In this document: positions 8,601 through 16,729 of the stretch, in pieces | Position numbering within the stretch: the first letter of the stretch is position 1 | Layout of the letters: each line of letters starts with the position of its first letter | Assembly: GCF_900215465.1 (NCBI RefSeq) | Contig: NZ_OBEH01000001.1 | Location: 1,054,001 to 1,118,000, forward strand | DNA from: Flagellimonas pacifica | Lineage (GTDB): Bacteria > Bacteroidota > Bacteroidia > Flavobacteriales > Flavobacteriaceae | Direction of reading: 5' to 3' | Length of the DNA: 64,000 bases | Position numbers and translations under genes: made by a program | The notes under the pieces: generated by a model | Databases searched by the model: none | The model's input: only the letters and a program-made list of their open reading frames with translations | Told to the model about the DNA's origin: nothing

Positions 8601-8961
8601 GGTAAAACAACTTGCCGATGGCAGTTATACGGCAAACGATGTAATTGTGCCAGCAAACGCCTACCATAACAACAGATACAGAAGGGGTAACGAAACAGAA
8701 GGAATGTACGATGCAACCTTTATCAAACTTAGAGAAGCCAGAATAAGCTATTCCCTTCCAAGTAAAGTATTGGAAAGATTGGGTGTTCAAGATTTTACAT
8801 TCTCGTTGATAGGAACAAACCTTTGGTTATGGGCAAAAGAGTTCAATCATGGGGACCCTGAATTATTATCCTTCGGAGGAGGGTCATATGTTCCGGGTGT
8901 TGAGAATGCTACGGTTCCAACCACAAGGAGTATAGGTATGGCGGTTAATTTGAAACTTTAA
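5680..8961 (+). CDS. SusC/RagA-family TonB-linked outer-membrane receptor
   Basis: A 1093-residue protein. It has a signal peptide ending …VMGYSQ, a carboxypeptidase-D-like regulatory domain (about residues 25-105; GKVVDENNVPLPGASVVVKG), then the SusC-typical linker VVTALNITRDEKSLGYAV. A plug follows (about 115-250; VFVVDGVPINNS-like region and SVLKGANATALYGSRAANG), and a long 22-strand barrel ends in NLKL. SusC forms the transport barrel under a SusD lid. The susD gene follows 43 bp downstream. Neighbours are phosphodiesterases and phosphonate-degrading enzymes, not glycosidases, so the cargo is more likely a phosphonate conjugate than a glycan. That is inference from context. Confidence 0.93.
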   Translation: MKKTLVAFLLAFSASVMGYSQTVFTGKVVDENNVPLPGASVVVKGSSVGIATDFDGNFQVELSQSGDILEVSYIGYLSQDFDTSGKTSATIVLQPDSQKLNEVVVTALNITRDEKSLGYAVEKVGGEEVSQSTSTNLVSTLSGRAAGVQVVTNGTGPGQSSSVVIRGYSSLQGNNQPLFVVDGVPINNSTDTRTNTLGGASNMNIDYGNGAAEVNPEDVESISVLKGANATALYGSRAANGAVIITTKSGRSHRGMGISVNSKMTFESILKGPEYQRVYGQGKNFDFQFADGYGSGTFDGVDESWGPLMDGTLRAQHDSPTANGLRGGDVHGLDFVLGSSGVDLTRRGAITPTPFVDPGDPVENFAVTGRTFTNNISFFGGNDKGNYRVSYTNLDNEGILPNTDIRRNSFALSGSYDLTDRLTVSSKINYVRTDSDNRHVNGYGTESVMYLFVWWGQQVDVRGLKNYWQDGLEGFQQFNYNYNYHDNPYFTMFENTNALAKDRIIGNISASYKLSDDFKFMVRGGRDFFSEYRFIKRAYSTQRFPNGQYREDKINFQETNLDFLLTFNKDITDDFSVNANIGGNRMVQKNHFNALMANKLLLPGIYSFNNADGPLVQRISRPEKQINSVYGFAQLGWKNQIFLDLTARNDWSSTLPKENNSYFYPSASLSVVLSDMLGVTNNDFLSFAKLRGGWAKVGNDTDPYGLNNFFALGTPVGDNPTAAPSNNLANADLKPEIQTSYEVGTDLRFFKNRLGLDFTYYNTISKNQILDIDLATTSGKTSRTINAGKIKNYGIELMLDATPVSTDNFSWNTTFNFGLNRNEILELADGVDKYSYGGNGITLIAEKGGSLGDMWGTGLVKVEDENSQFHGEVVFNEGLVQQDNTLRKLGNFNPDFTLGWNNTINYKNFSLNFLFDWRQGGELLSRTRLIAATSGNVVETLWGRSPEFGGAHPGIADSGLDYGGANSDGVIGDGVKQLADGSYTANDVIVPANAYHNNRYRRGNETEGMYDATFIKLREARISYSLPSKVLERLGVQDFTFSLIGTNLWLWAKEFNHGDPELLSFGGGSYVPGVENATVPTTRSIGMAVNLKL

Positions 8962-9004
8962 TTTCAGAATAGTTGAATAAACGAACTTGATAACAAATAA
9001 AAAA

Positions 9005-10468
9005 ATGAAAAAACATTTAGTAATCATAGGTATTATTTTCTTGAGCGTTCTAGGCTCTTGTACCGATAATTTTGATGTTTCAAATGAAAATCCAGATGTG
9101 GCATCAAATATTAGTAACAACCCTGAACTGTTGTTGACTAATTTTCAACGAAACTCAATAAGAAGAGTTGTTGGAGATGCTTGGAGCGAAGGAAATTTGA
9201 TGGGGCAGTACGGCGCACGTATTGTATTCACATCCTTTGACCTTTTTGATTGGGGAGATCAGGGAGGAACGTGGGAAACCCATTTTTTGGCAATAAGAGA
9301 TGCAAAAGAACTGGAAAAAATTGCCGTTGAAAATTCTTTGCAGAGTTATGAGGCAATATCTATAATCATGCAGACCTGGATGTTTAGCATATTGACCGAT
9401 ATGTATGGAGATATTCCCTATAGCGAAGTAAATAAAGCTGAGGATGAAGGTAATTACACTCCCATTTACGACACACAACAGGCAATTTACACAGATATGA
9501 TCGCCAAGTTAAAGACAGCTAGTGATATCTTGGGAGGTTCAGACTTAAACTTGGTAAAAGGAGATTTGATGTTTGATGGCGATTTGGAGATGTGGCGAAA
9601 ATTTGCAAATTCTTTACGTTTAAGATTGGCATTAAGACTTAGTGAAGTTGACGCGGTTACCGCGGAATCCGTAATTGCAGGGATTTATAATAATCAAAGT
9701 GCAAACCCAGTAATGCAATCCAATGACGATAATGCAATATTAAAATTTTTAGGAGCTAACCCAGATGCACACCCAATTACGGAAGAGTCCGTATACAGGG
9801 TTGGATCATACAATGAATATCGTATTTCTGAACATTTTGTACAATTATTGGATAGCTTTAATGATCCAAGATTGGACTTCTTTGCTGACCCAACGGCAAA
9901 GTCCGTTGAAAATGGAACTCCCACTATAGAGGGAATGCAAAATGGGATTGTAGATGGTCCCGCATACGAATATAAGGGAGGAGATGCTTTTTTATCAAAA
10001 TTCAATATTGACTATTTCTATTTTCAACCCAATAGCAATGACGCTCGTTTAATGTTGTATTCAGAAGTTGCTTTTATTTTTGCTGAGGCAGCCCAAAGAG
10101 GATGGATTACAACAAGTGCCCAAAACTTGTATGAGGCTGGAATCCAATCAAACTTTGACTACTGGGATGTGGATATGCCGACGGATTATTTTACCAGACC
10201 AGAAGTGACATTCGATGATTCTCTTGAAACCATTATGAAACAAAAGTATGTAGCTTTATTCTATACAGATTATCAGGGATTTATCGAATTTAAAAGGACA
10301 GGCTTCCCAAATACTATTGCGCCAGGCCCAGATGCCTTTTATAGTACTTATCCAAGTAGATTTGAATACCCAAGCGAGGAGGAATCATTGAACCTTGAGA
10401 ACTATAATGCTGCGGTAAGTAGAATAGGAGGAGATAAAATTACTACCAAAGTTTGGTGGGAAAAGTAA
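9005..10468 (+). CDS. SusD/RagB-like outer-membrane lipoprotein (SusD-like_2 type)
   Basis: A 487-residue lipoprotein. The start is placed at ATG 9005, not an upstream TTG at 8987, because ATG gives a clean signal: MKKHLVIIGIIFLSVLGSC, with Cys19 as the lipobox residue. The body has the helical SusD features NPELLLTNFQRNS, WSEGNLMGQYGAR, ILTDMYGDIPYSEV and, near the C-terminus, RLMLYSEVAFIFAEAA. It is the surface substrate-binding lid of the upstream SusC. Its stop overlaps the start of the phosphodiesterase gene (TAATG at 10466-10470), implying translational coupling. Confidence 0.93.
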   Translation: MKKHLVIIGIIFLSVLGSCTDNFDVSNENPDVASNISNNPELLLTNFQRNSIRRVVGDAWSEGNLMGQYGARIVFTSFDLFDWGDQGGTWETHFLAIRDAKELEKIAVENSLQSYEAISIIMQTWMFSILTDMYGDIPYSEVNKAEDEGNYTPIYDTQQAIYTDMIAKLKTASDILGGSDLNLVKGDLMFDGDLEMWRKFANSLRLRLALRLSEVDAVTAESVIAGIYNNQSANPVMQSNDDNAILKFLGANPDAHPITEESVYRVGSYNEYRISEHFVQLLDSFNDPRLDFFADPTAKSVENGTPTIEGMQNGIVDGPAYEYKGGDAFLSKFNIDYFYFQPNSNDARLMLYSEVAFIFAEAAQRGWITTSAQNLYEAGIQSNFDYWDVDMPTDYFTRPEVTFDDSLETIMKQKYVALFYTDYQGFIEFKRTGFPNTIAPGPDAFYSTYPSRFEYPSEEESLNLENYNAAVSRIGGDKITTKVWWEK

Positions 10469-12147
10469 TGGTTGATTCAGCAGTGAACCGGATAACTATA
10501 GGAAGAATAGCAATGACCATAGGAACTTTGTTCCTATGGTCTTGTTCTTCAAAACAGCAGGAGACTAAAGAGTCAACCCAACACGTAGTGGTCATTGGAG
10601 TAGATGGCATGAGCCCGGATGGCATTAAAAAAGCTAATACCCCAATGTTGGATTCCATGATTAAAAATGGTGCTGCAACCATGCACGCACGATCAGTGCT
10701 TCCCTCAAGTTCTAGTCCCAATTGGGCTAGTATGATCATGGGAGCAGATACCGAACAACATGGAATTACCTCTAATGGATGGGAAAAATTTGATCATAGA
10801 TTACCTCCGGTAGTTGCCACAAATGAAGGTACTTTTCCTACTATTTTCACCCTGTTCAAAGACCAGCATCCGGAAGCTCACATTGGAGCTATTTATGATT
10901 GGGATGGTTTTGGAAGGCTTTTCGAAAAAAATGATGTCGATTTTGATATCAACGGTGATCATGAAGATGGCACTACAAATGAAGCAGTGAGATACATCAA
11001 AAAACACAAACCTGAGTTCACTTTTGTGCACCTTGATCATGTAGATCATGTAGGACATAGTATGGGTCATGGGTCCCTGGAATATTACAGCTCAATTGAA
11101 AAAGCAGATTCTTTGATTGCTGAAATTGTAGATGCGACCAAAAAAGTGGGCATGTTTGAAAATACGATGTTCATTGTTTCTGCCGATCATGGAGGTTTAG
11201 GTTTTGGTCATGGAGGAGAAAGCCCTGCAGAGATGACCATTCCCTTTATTCTATATGGAGCAGGAGTTAAATCTGGATATCAGATTGAAGAGACTGTATA
11301 TCAAATAGATAATGCGCCTACTGTAGCTTATGCAATGGGGCTGAAAACTCCACAAGCCTGGATTGGGAGACCGGTAAAAGGAGCATTTCTGGGAAATGAA
11401 AAACCAGAATTGATTTATAAAAGAAGAGAGCAGACCATGGCGCCAAAAATTCTTCCAGATGCAGGTTATTTTGAGTCTGCAGGTGGGATTTTTAAAGCAG
11501 ATTCCGTTCCTGTGGTGATACAGAATCCTAATCAAAAAGGAGAAATCAGATATACGTTGGATGCTTCTCTTCCATTGATAGGCAGTACCAAATATCAGGA
11601 CACATTCTATATAAAAGAAACAATGGTCATCAAAGCGGCTGTTTTTGAAGAAGGCGAAATACGAAGTACCATGGCCGAGGCCAATTTTAGAATTGTCCCA
11701 AAGACTAAAAAAGATCCTGTTAAGTACAAGATTTATTATGATGAAAAAATGGAAAAGCTTCCCGACTTTTCATCTCTTGAGATAACAGAAGAGGGGTATA
11801 TAACAGAGTTTTCCCATAAAAAACTAATTAATGATTCGAAAAAAACCTACCAAGTTGCAATTGTTCTGGAGAGCTATCTTGAAGTTGAAAGAGGTGGAAG
11901 TTATAGGTTTTTCACTAATAGCGATGATGGGAGCAAGTTGTATGTTAACGATCAATTATTGGTTGACAACGATGGTAACCATGGTGTTAGGGAAAAGAGT
12001 GGCAAAGTTGAACTGGGGAAAGGTCGCCATTTAATTAGAGTGGAGTTTTATAATGGCGGTGGAGGATATCATCTGGATGTAAAATACAAGGGCACCAATA
12101 TCCCTAAACAGATAATTCCTGCGAATAAACTATATCCAGAAAAGTAA
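10468..12147 (+). CDS. Alkaline-phosphatase-superfamily phosphodiesterase lipoprotein with chitobiase-like and PA14 domains
   Basis: A 559-residue enzyme starting at ATG 10468, which overlaps the susD stop. Its signal ends TLFLWSC, a lipobox, so it is surface or periplasmic. The first 300 residues are a type I phosphodiesterase/nucleotide pyrophosphatase domain: VIGVDGMSPD (metal), LPSSSSPNWASMIMG (Ser nucleophile region), HLDHVDHVGHS (metal) and SADHGGLGFGHGG (metal). About residues 340-415 form a chitobiase C-terminal-like domain (IRYTLDAS). The end is a PA14 domain (FFTNSDDGSKLYVND, RVEFYNGGGG), typical of carbohydrate binding. Inferred role: releasing phosphonates from diesters on glycans or lipids for the adjacent SusCD. 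Confidence 0.87.
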   Translation: MVDSAVNRITIGRIAMTIGTLFLWSCSSKQQETKESTQHVVVIGVDGMSPDGIKKANTPMLDSMIKNGAATMHARSVLPSSSSPNWASMIMGADTEQHGITSNGWEKFDHRLPPVVATNEGTFPTIFTLFKDQHPEAHIGAIYDWDGFGRLFEKNDVDFDINGDHEDGTTNEAVRYIKKHKPEFTFVHLDHVDHVGHSMGHGSLEYYSSIEKADSLIAEIVDATKKVGMFENTMFIVSADHGGLGFGHGGESPAEMTIPFILYGAGVKSGYQIEETVYQIDNAPTVAYAMGLKTPQAWIGRPVKGAFLGNEKPELIYKRREQTMAPKILPDAGYFESAGGIFKADSVPVVIQNPNQKGEIRYTLDASLPLIGSTKYQDTFYIKETMVIKAAVFEEGEIRSTMAEANFRIVPKTKKDPVKYKIYYDEKMEKLPDFSSLEITEEGYITEFSHKKLINDSKKTYQVAIVLESYLEVERGGSYRFFTNSDDGSKLYVNDQLLVDNDGNHGVREKSGKVELGKGRHLIRVEFYNGGGGYHLDVKYKGTNIPKQIIPANKLYPEK

Positions 12148-12152
12148 AAATT

Positions 12153-13424
12153 ATGGCTGCTGATTTCCGAAAATTTTATTGTGGTTTTGTAGCAGTTTGG
12201 GTAATTACATTTGGTAATTCCCAAGAACAATTGCCTGTATGGAAACCAGGCTATCTGGATATACACCACATAAATACTGGGAGAGGAGATGCAGCCTTTA
12301 TGGTCTTTCCGGATGGGACCACAATGTTGGTGGATGCTGGAGACATGTCCGAGACCCACTCACGTACAACTTCCAGTAGAAATGCGAAATTAATTCCCAA
12401 TAATTCTAGATCCGCACCAGAATGGATTGTGGATTACATAGATCAATTTTCACCTTTTTCCAATAAAAGGCAATTGGATTATGCGTTGATAACACATTAC
12501 CATGATGATCACTTTGGAGAAGTGGACACCTTAAGAAAGAAAGCTTTGGGAGGATATCAACTTACGGGAATTATGGAAGTAGGGACTCTAATTCCTATTA
12601 AAAAACTTATTGATAGAGGGAACAAATACCCAATTGATCTTAAGGATTCAAAAGTTCAAGCAGAAGAAAGATTTGTCAAAGATAAATATGGGATGATTCC
12701 AACGCTAAAAGAATATTGGAAGTTCATTTCCTATCAATCCAAGGCAACGGGTTTAAAGAATGAATCGTTACAGGTTGGAAAGAACAATCAGATTGTTCTT
12801 AAAAAGAATCCGACCAAATATCCCAATTTTATTGTTCGGAACATTGCATCTAATGGGCTTATTTGGACGGGTGAAAAAGAGAAAACACATTCAGTTTTTT
12901 CCAAAGGGGAATATCCAGGAGAAAACCCACTCAGTAATTGTATCAGAATAGACTATGGAAAGTTCAACTATTTTACTGGGGGAGACATCTCAGGGATAGA
13001 CCAATATGGGCAGATGGATATCAATTCCATAGAATCCCAAATAGCACCAATAGTTGGCCCAGTTGATGTGGCTACGATGAATCACCACGGGAATCGGGAT
13101 TCGCAAAATCCATATTATGTGAGAGCAGTTAGACCAAGAGTATGGATTCAACAAAACTGGACTGCTGACCATCCCGGTGAGGAAGTGTTGAGAAGAATTA
13201 CTTCCAAGAAACTATATCCTGGAGAACGAGATATATTCTCTTCAGTAATGTTACAGGGCGCAAAAGATGTTATTGGCGGAAGACTTGGCCAGTATAAAAG
13301 TCTGCAAGGACATATCGTGGTAAGGGTTTATAAAGGGGGAAATTCTTACAGTGTTTACATCTTGGATGATCAATCGGAAAACCGGAAAATAGTATCGATA
13401 CATGGACCTTATGAAACAAGATAA
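12153..13424 (+). CDS. Metallo-beta-lactamase-fold hydrolase, exported
   Basis: A 423-residue protein with a hydrophobic N-terminus ending …VITFGNSQ (signal peptide) and an MBL core: HHINTGRGDAAFMVFPDG, MLVDAGD, ITHYHDDHFGEVD (the HxHxDH metal motif), FTGGDISG, and TMNHHGN near residue 310. The layout resembles the ComEC C-terminal / competence-type MBL group, which includes phosphodiesterases. It lies 5 bp after the PA14 phosphodiesterase and overlaps the next gene by 23 bp, so it is in the same operon. The likely role is a second hydrolytic step on a phosphonate ester; the substrate is unknown. Confidence 0.82.
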   Translation: MAADFRKFYCGFVAVWVITFGNSQEQLPVWKPGYLDIHHINTGRGDAAFMVFPDGTTMLVDAGDMSETHSRTTSSRNAKLIPNNSRSAPEWIVDYIDQFSPFSNKRQLDYALITHYHDDHFGEVDTLRKKALGGYQLTGIMEVGTLIPIKKLIDRGNKYPIDLKDSKVQAEERFVKDKYGMIPTLKEYWKFISYQSKATGLKNESLQVGKNNQIVLKKNPTKYPNFIVRNIASNGLIWTGEKEKTHSVFSKGEYPGENPLSNCIRIDYGKFNYFTGGDISGIDQYGQMDINSIESQIAPIVGPVDVATMNHHGNRDSQNPYYVRAVRPRVWIQQNWTADHPGEEVLRRITSKKLYPGERDIFSSVMLQGAKDVIGGRLGQYKSLQGHIVVRVYKGGNSYSVYILDDQSENRKIVSIHGPYETR

Positions 13425-14778
13425 GAATATGCAAAACGTTGAATTCATGGTGGAAGGCGATGTCAACCTGACCTCTGCAAGGGGAAATTGGATTAGGGAA
13501 AATGTAGATGAGGAGATTAAACAATTGTTGGAGAAAGACGCGCAATATTTTATCCATCAGTCCATGTCCACACCTTGTTTGGATGTATTGGGTGATTGCA
13601 AGGGGTCTTATATAGAGAGTATTTCAGGTAAGCGTTATTTGGATTTTCATGGAAATAATGTGCACCAAATAGGATTCTCACACCCCAAATTGGTAGGACG
13701 TTTAACCGAGCAATTACAAAATCTTACCTTTTCCACTAGGAGATACACCAATGAAGTGGCAATAAATTTTGCAGAAAAAATAATTTCCATCACGCCTAAA
13801 GACCTTGACAAAATATTACTGACGCCAAACGGTAGCTCAGCTATTGGAATTGCCCTTAAGTTGGCACGAGCGGTTACTAAAAAGCATAAAATTGTATCTT
13901 TTTGGGATTCATTTCATGGTGCATCCTTAGATGCTATAAGTGTTGGAGGAGAGTCAGTTTTTAAAGAGCATATGGGCCCCATGATGCCTGGTGTGGAACA
14001 TATTCCTCCACCCATAACCTATAGAGGTATTTTTGAAGGAAATGAAAGCAAAGCCTTGGAATATTTAGAATATGTCCTTTCCAAGGATAACCAAATTGGG
14101 GCGTTTTTGGCAGAAACCATCAGGAATACCGATGTGCAAGTACCATCCAAACAGTTTTGGAAAGAGGCTAGGGATTTATGTACAAGATATGGTGTATTAC
14201 TTATTTTGGATGAGATTCCGATAGCTTTGGGAAGAACAGGGAAGTGGTTCGCTTTTGAGCATTATGGTATTGAACCAGATATACTTTGTTTGGGCAAAGG
14301 GCTGGGAGGAGGAATCATTCCTCAAGCTGCTGTAATTACCAAATCTGAATATGATGTTTTTGAACATATTTCATTAGGGCATTACACCCATGAAAAAAGT
14401 CCTTTGGGATGCATGGCCGGATTAACTGTTCTGAAAATCATTGAAGAAGAAGGACTTCTGGAAAAGGTAAAACAAGACGAAGCCTTTATGAAAAAAGAAC
14501 TCCAAAAATTACATAGAAAATATTCATTAATAGGAGATGTTAGGGGGTCGGGCCTGCTTTGGGGAATAGAGTTGGTGACAAATAGAGTCACCAAAGAAAA
14601 AGCAACAAATGAGACAGAGGAAATCATGTATGAATGTCTAAAAAAAGGACTTAGCTTTAAAGTTTCAAAAGGTAATGTACTACAATTGTCTCCGGCCTTG
14701 ACCATATCTAAAGAAGAATTACAACATGGCTTGGAAATATTGAACGAAGCATTTTTAAAAATAAACACTATAGCATAA
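13402..14778 (+). CDS. pbfA: PLP-dependent (R)-1-hydroxy-2-aminoethylphosphonate ammonia-lyase (PbfA-like class III aminotransferase fold)
   Basis: A 458-residue fold-type I PLP enzyme of the class III aminotransferase family. It carries STPCLDVLGDCKGSY, KRYLDFHGNNVHQIGFSHP, FSTRRYTNEVA, NGSSAIGIALKLARA, VSFWDSFHGAS, LILDEIPIALGRTGK and GKGLGGG with the PLP lysine. The FHGNNVHQ…STRRYTNE signature matches PbfA-type enzymes, which eliminate ammonia from hydroxy-AEP to give phosphonoacetaldehyde. That product is what the HAD enzyme at 4140 would cleave. Start uncertain: ATG 13402 overlaps the upstream gene by 23 bp; ATG 13429 would begin just after its stop. I rate PbfA above an ordinary transaminase because of these motifs plus context. 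Confidence 0.82.
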   Translation: MDLMKQDKNMQNVEFMVEGDVNLTSARGNWIRENVDEEIKQLLEKDAQYFIHQSMSTPCLDVLGDCKGSYIESISGKRYLDFHGNNVHQIGFSHPKLVGRLTEQLQNLTFSTRRYTNEVAINFAEKIISITPKDLDKILLTPNGSSAIGIALKLARAVTKKHKIVSFWDSFHGASLDAISVGGESVFKEHMGPMMPGVEHIPPPITYRGIFEGNESKALEYLEYVLSKDNQIGAFLAETIRNTDVQVPSKQFWKEARDLCTRYGVLLILDEIPIALGRTGKWFAFEHYGIEPDILCLGKGLGGGIIPQAAVITKSEYDVFEHISLGHYTHEKSPLGCMAGLTVLKIIEEEGLLEKVKQDEAFMKKELQKLHRKYSLIGDVRGSGLLWGIELVTNRVTKEKATNETEEIMYECLKKGLSFKVSKGNVLQLSPALTISKEELQHGLEILNEAFLKINTIA

Positions 14779-15863
14779 TGAAAAATTTAAGAAACATGTT
14801 CTTGGTAAGTTGTATCATGAGCTTTACTACTCTGGCATGGAGTCAAGAAAAAGATATGCCAAAAATCGTTTTAATAACCATGGACGGTTTGCGCTGGCAA
14901 GAATTGTACACAGGAGCAGATTCGCTTTTGATTACAAACAAGGAGTACGTTCATGATACTACCATGCTAAAAAAGACTTTTTGGCGAGAGTCACCAAAAG
15001 AACGTAGGCGGGTATTAATGCCATTCCTTTGGAATGAGGTGTCAAAAATGGGACAACTGCATGGGAACAGAATTCTTGGGAGCAAAATGAACCTCACTAA
15101 TAACATGTGGTTTTCCTATCCTGGATACAACGAAATATTAACGGGTAAAGCAGATGATGCCAGAATTGATAGCAACAAAAAGTTCAATAACCCAAATACA
15201 ACAATTTTGGAACGCTTTAACAATACTAAAGAAGGCAAAGAAAAAGTAGCTGCCTTTGGTAGTTGGGATGTATTTCCATTTATTGTAAACGAAGAGCGTT
15301 CCGGAGTACCTGTAAATGCGGGTTTTGAATCTGCTGCGCAGAATTTAAATGAAAAAGAAGAATTCCTTAACCAGTTACAGAAGCAGATTCCCAGTCCGTG
15401 GGGTAGTGTTCGTCTGGATGCCTTTACGCATCATTTTGCATTAGAACATATGAAAAAAGAACACCCAAGGCTGGTGTACATAGCTTATGGCGAAACAGAT
15501 GATTTTGCCCATGATGGAGACTATCAGGCTTATCTAAAAGCGGCCAATAACACAGATTCATTGATCAAAGAAATCTGGAACTTCACTCAACAAGATGAGT
15601 TTTATAAAGACGATACGGTCTTTATTATTACTACAGATCATGGCAGGGGAACAAAACCCTTGAGTACATGGAGAAGTCACGGAAGTAAAATAAAGGGAGC
15701 AGGTCAAGTATGGTTGGTGGCTTTTGGCAAAAACGTACGAGCATTAGGTGAGGTTTCTGCCCAAGAGCAATTGTATACTAACCAAGTTGCACCTACAATT
15801 TTGAAGTTATTGGGAATGCCCATCAACCAAAAAGAAATAGACGGAACCCCTTTTAAACTGTAA
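14778..15863 (+). CDS. Exported alkaline-phosphatase-superfamily phosphatase/phosphodiesterase
   Basis: A 361-residue enzyme with a signal peptide ending …TLAWSQ. It has metal and nucleophile motifs of the alkaline phosphatase superfamily: ITMDGLRWQELYTGAD, WFSYPGYNEILTG (Ser/Thr nucleophile region), YGETDDFAHDGDY and ITTDHGRG. It starts inside the stop of pbfA (TAATG) and ends the operon; a strong terminator follows at 15911. It differs from the lipoprotein at 10468 by lacking accessory domains, so it may act on smaller released esters. Phosphonoacetate hydrolase belongs to the same superfamily, so direct C-P cleavage is an alternative. Confidence 0.85.
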   Translation: MKNLRNMFLVSCIMSFTTLAWSQEKDMPKIVLITMDGLRWQELYTGADSLLITNKEYVHDTTMLKKTFWRESPKERRRVLMPFLWNEVSKMGQLHGNRILGSKMNLTNNMWFSYPGYNEILTGKADDARIDSNKKFNNPNTTILERFNNTKEGKEKVAAFGSWDVFPFIVNEERSGVPVNAGFESAAQNLNEKEEFLNQLQKQIPSPWGSVRLDAFTHHFALEHMKKEHPRLVYIAYGETDDFAHDGDYQAYLKAANNTDSLIKEIWNFTQQDEFYKDDTVFIITTDHGRGTKPLSTWRSHGSKIKGAGQVWLVAFGKNVRALGEVSAQEQLYTNQVAPTILKLLGMPINQKEIDGTPFKL

Positions 15864-15910
15864 AATCAAGAAAAGTCTCATTGAATTTATTAGTTTGAGT
15901 TAGTTTGTTT

Positions 15911-15940
15911 AAAGCCCATGTTTTGTGCATGGGCTTTTTC
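15911..15940 (+). terminator. Rho-independent terminator of the phosphonate operon
   Basis: A perfect 10-bp stem, AAAGCCCATG (15911-15920) with CATGGGCTTT (15928-15937), around a 7-nt loop and running into a T-rich tail. It lies 48 bp after the last gene of the susCD operon. Confidence 0.85.
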
Positions 15941-15971
15941 TTGTTATTATAAAATAGCAAAACTGTTCTAA

Positions 15972-15986
15972 TGCCAAATGATGGCA
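15972..15986. promoter_or_regulatory. Inverted repeat TGCCA-N5-TGGCA before the Crp/Fnr gene
   Basis: TGCCA (15972-15976) and TGGCA (15982-15986) form an inverted repeat about 47 bp before the crp/fnr ATG. It may be an operator, perhaps of another regulator. It does not match the GTAAC-N4-GTTAC motif found at downstream promoters. Confidence 0.2.
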
Positions 15987-16032
15987 TCTCTTCTCCAACA
16001 AAATAACTACATTAGAAGTGTATTTATAGATT

Positions 16033-16665
16033 ATGAAAAAAGAGCTTCTGGAAACCTTTGAAAGTCAATTTGAACAATCGCTAATTGATGAAATAGTAGC
16101 TGAAGGTAAACTGGTTGAGGTTCCAGCCGGTGAAATCTTAATGGATATTGGAAATTACATTAGAAGTATACCATTGCTTTTGTCCGGAGCTATAAAAGTA
16201 CTTAGGGAAGATGATGAAGGTGATGAGTTGTTGTTGTACTATTTGGAACAGGGAGAAACATGCTCTATGACCATGGCCTGCTGCATGGGCCAAACAAAAA
16301 GTGAAATCAGGGCCATTACCGAAACGGAAACTGAAATTGTTATGGTTCCCGTTCAGAAAATGGAAGAGTGGATGGCTAAATATAAAGGTTGGCGAAACTA
16401 TGTTTTTGAAAGTTATCACAATCGCTTGAATGAACTTTTGCATACCGTGGATAGCATTGCATTTAAAAACTTGGACCAACGATTGATGGAATATTTAATA
16501 AAGAAATCTGAGGTCACCAATGACAACTGTATTCGCAATACTCATCAAGAGATTGCCTATGATCTGCATACTTCAAGAGTGGTAATATCCAGATTGCTAA
16601 AAAAGCTGGAAAAACTTAAAAAACTGAAGCTTCATAGAAGCCACATTCAAATTATAGATTTATAA
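16033..16665 (+). CDS. Crp/Fnr-family regulator with a Cys cluster (candidate sulfur-responsive activator)
   Basis: A 210-residue Crp/Fnr protein. The N-terminal cyclic-nucleotide-binding-type barrel (about residues 25-125) carries VPAGEILMDIG and ETCSMTMACCMGQ; the latter has Cys77, Cys83 and Cys84. The C-terminal winged helix has THQEIAYDLHTSRVVISRLLKKLE. It heads a sulfur-oxidation island whose promoters share GTAAC-N4-GTTAC, the half-site length and spacing expected of this family, so it is the likely activator. The Cys cluster could sense persulfide or redox state; this is inference. A class without cysteines would argue against this, but the residues are plain here. Confidence 0.88.
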   Translation: MKKELLETFESQFEQSLIDEIVAEGKLVEVPAGEILMDIGNYIRSIPLLLSGAIKVLREDDEGDELLLYYLEQGETCSMTMACCMGQTKSEIRAITETETEIVMVPVQKMEEWMAKYKGWRNYVFESYHNRLNELLHTVDSIAFKNLDQRLMEYLIKKSEVTNDNCIRNTHQEIAYDLHTSRVVISRLLKKLEKLKKLKLHRSHIQIIDL

Positions 16666-16669
16666 TTTT

Positions 16670-16713
16670 GTGCTTTTTGTTACTGTAAATCATCGCTTTG
16701 CTCCTTATTTTTA
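16670..16713 (+). promoter_or_regulatory. SulP promoter with half of the shared Crp/Fnr site
   Basis: The right half-site GTTAC (16679-16683) is perfect; the left (GTGCT, 16670-16674) is degenerate. A -7-like box TATTTTTA (16706-16713) sits at exactly the spacing seen in the other island promoters (site centre 29.5 bp before the box). The ATG follows 17 nt after the box. Confidence 0.45.
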
Positions 16714-16729
16714 CACAAACTCAAATTGA

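Noticed and set aside
15972..15986. TGCCA inverted repeat as the site of the Crp/Fnr regulator
   Set aside because: The sequence differs from GTAAC-N4-GTTAC and lacks the 29.5-bp relation to a -7 box.
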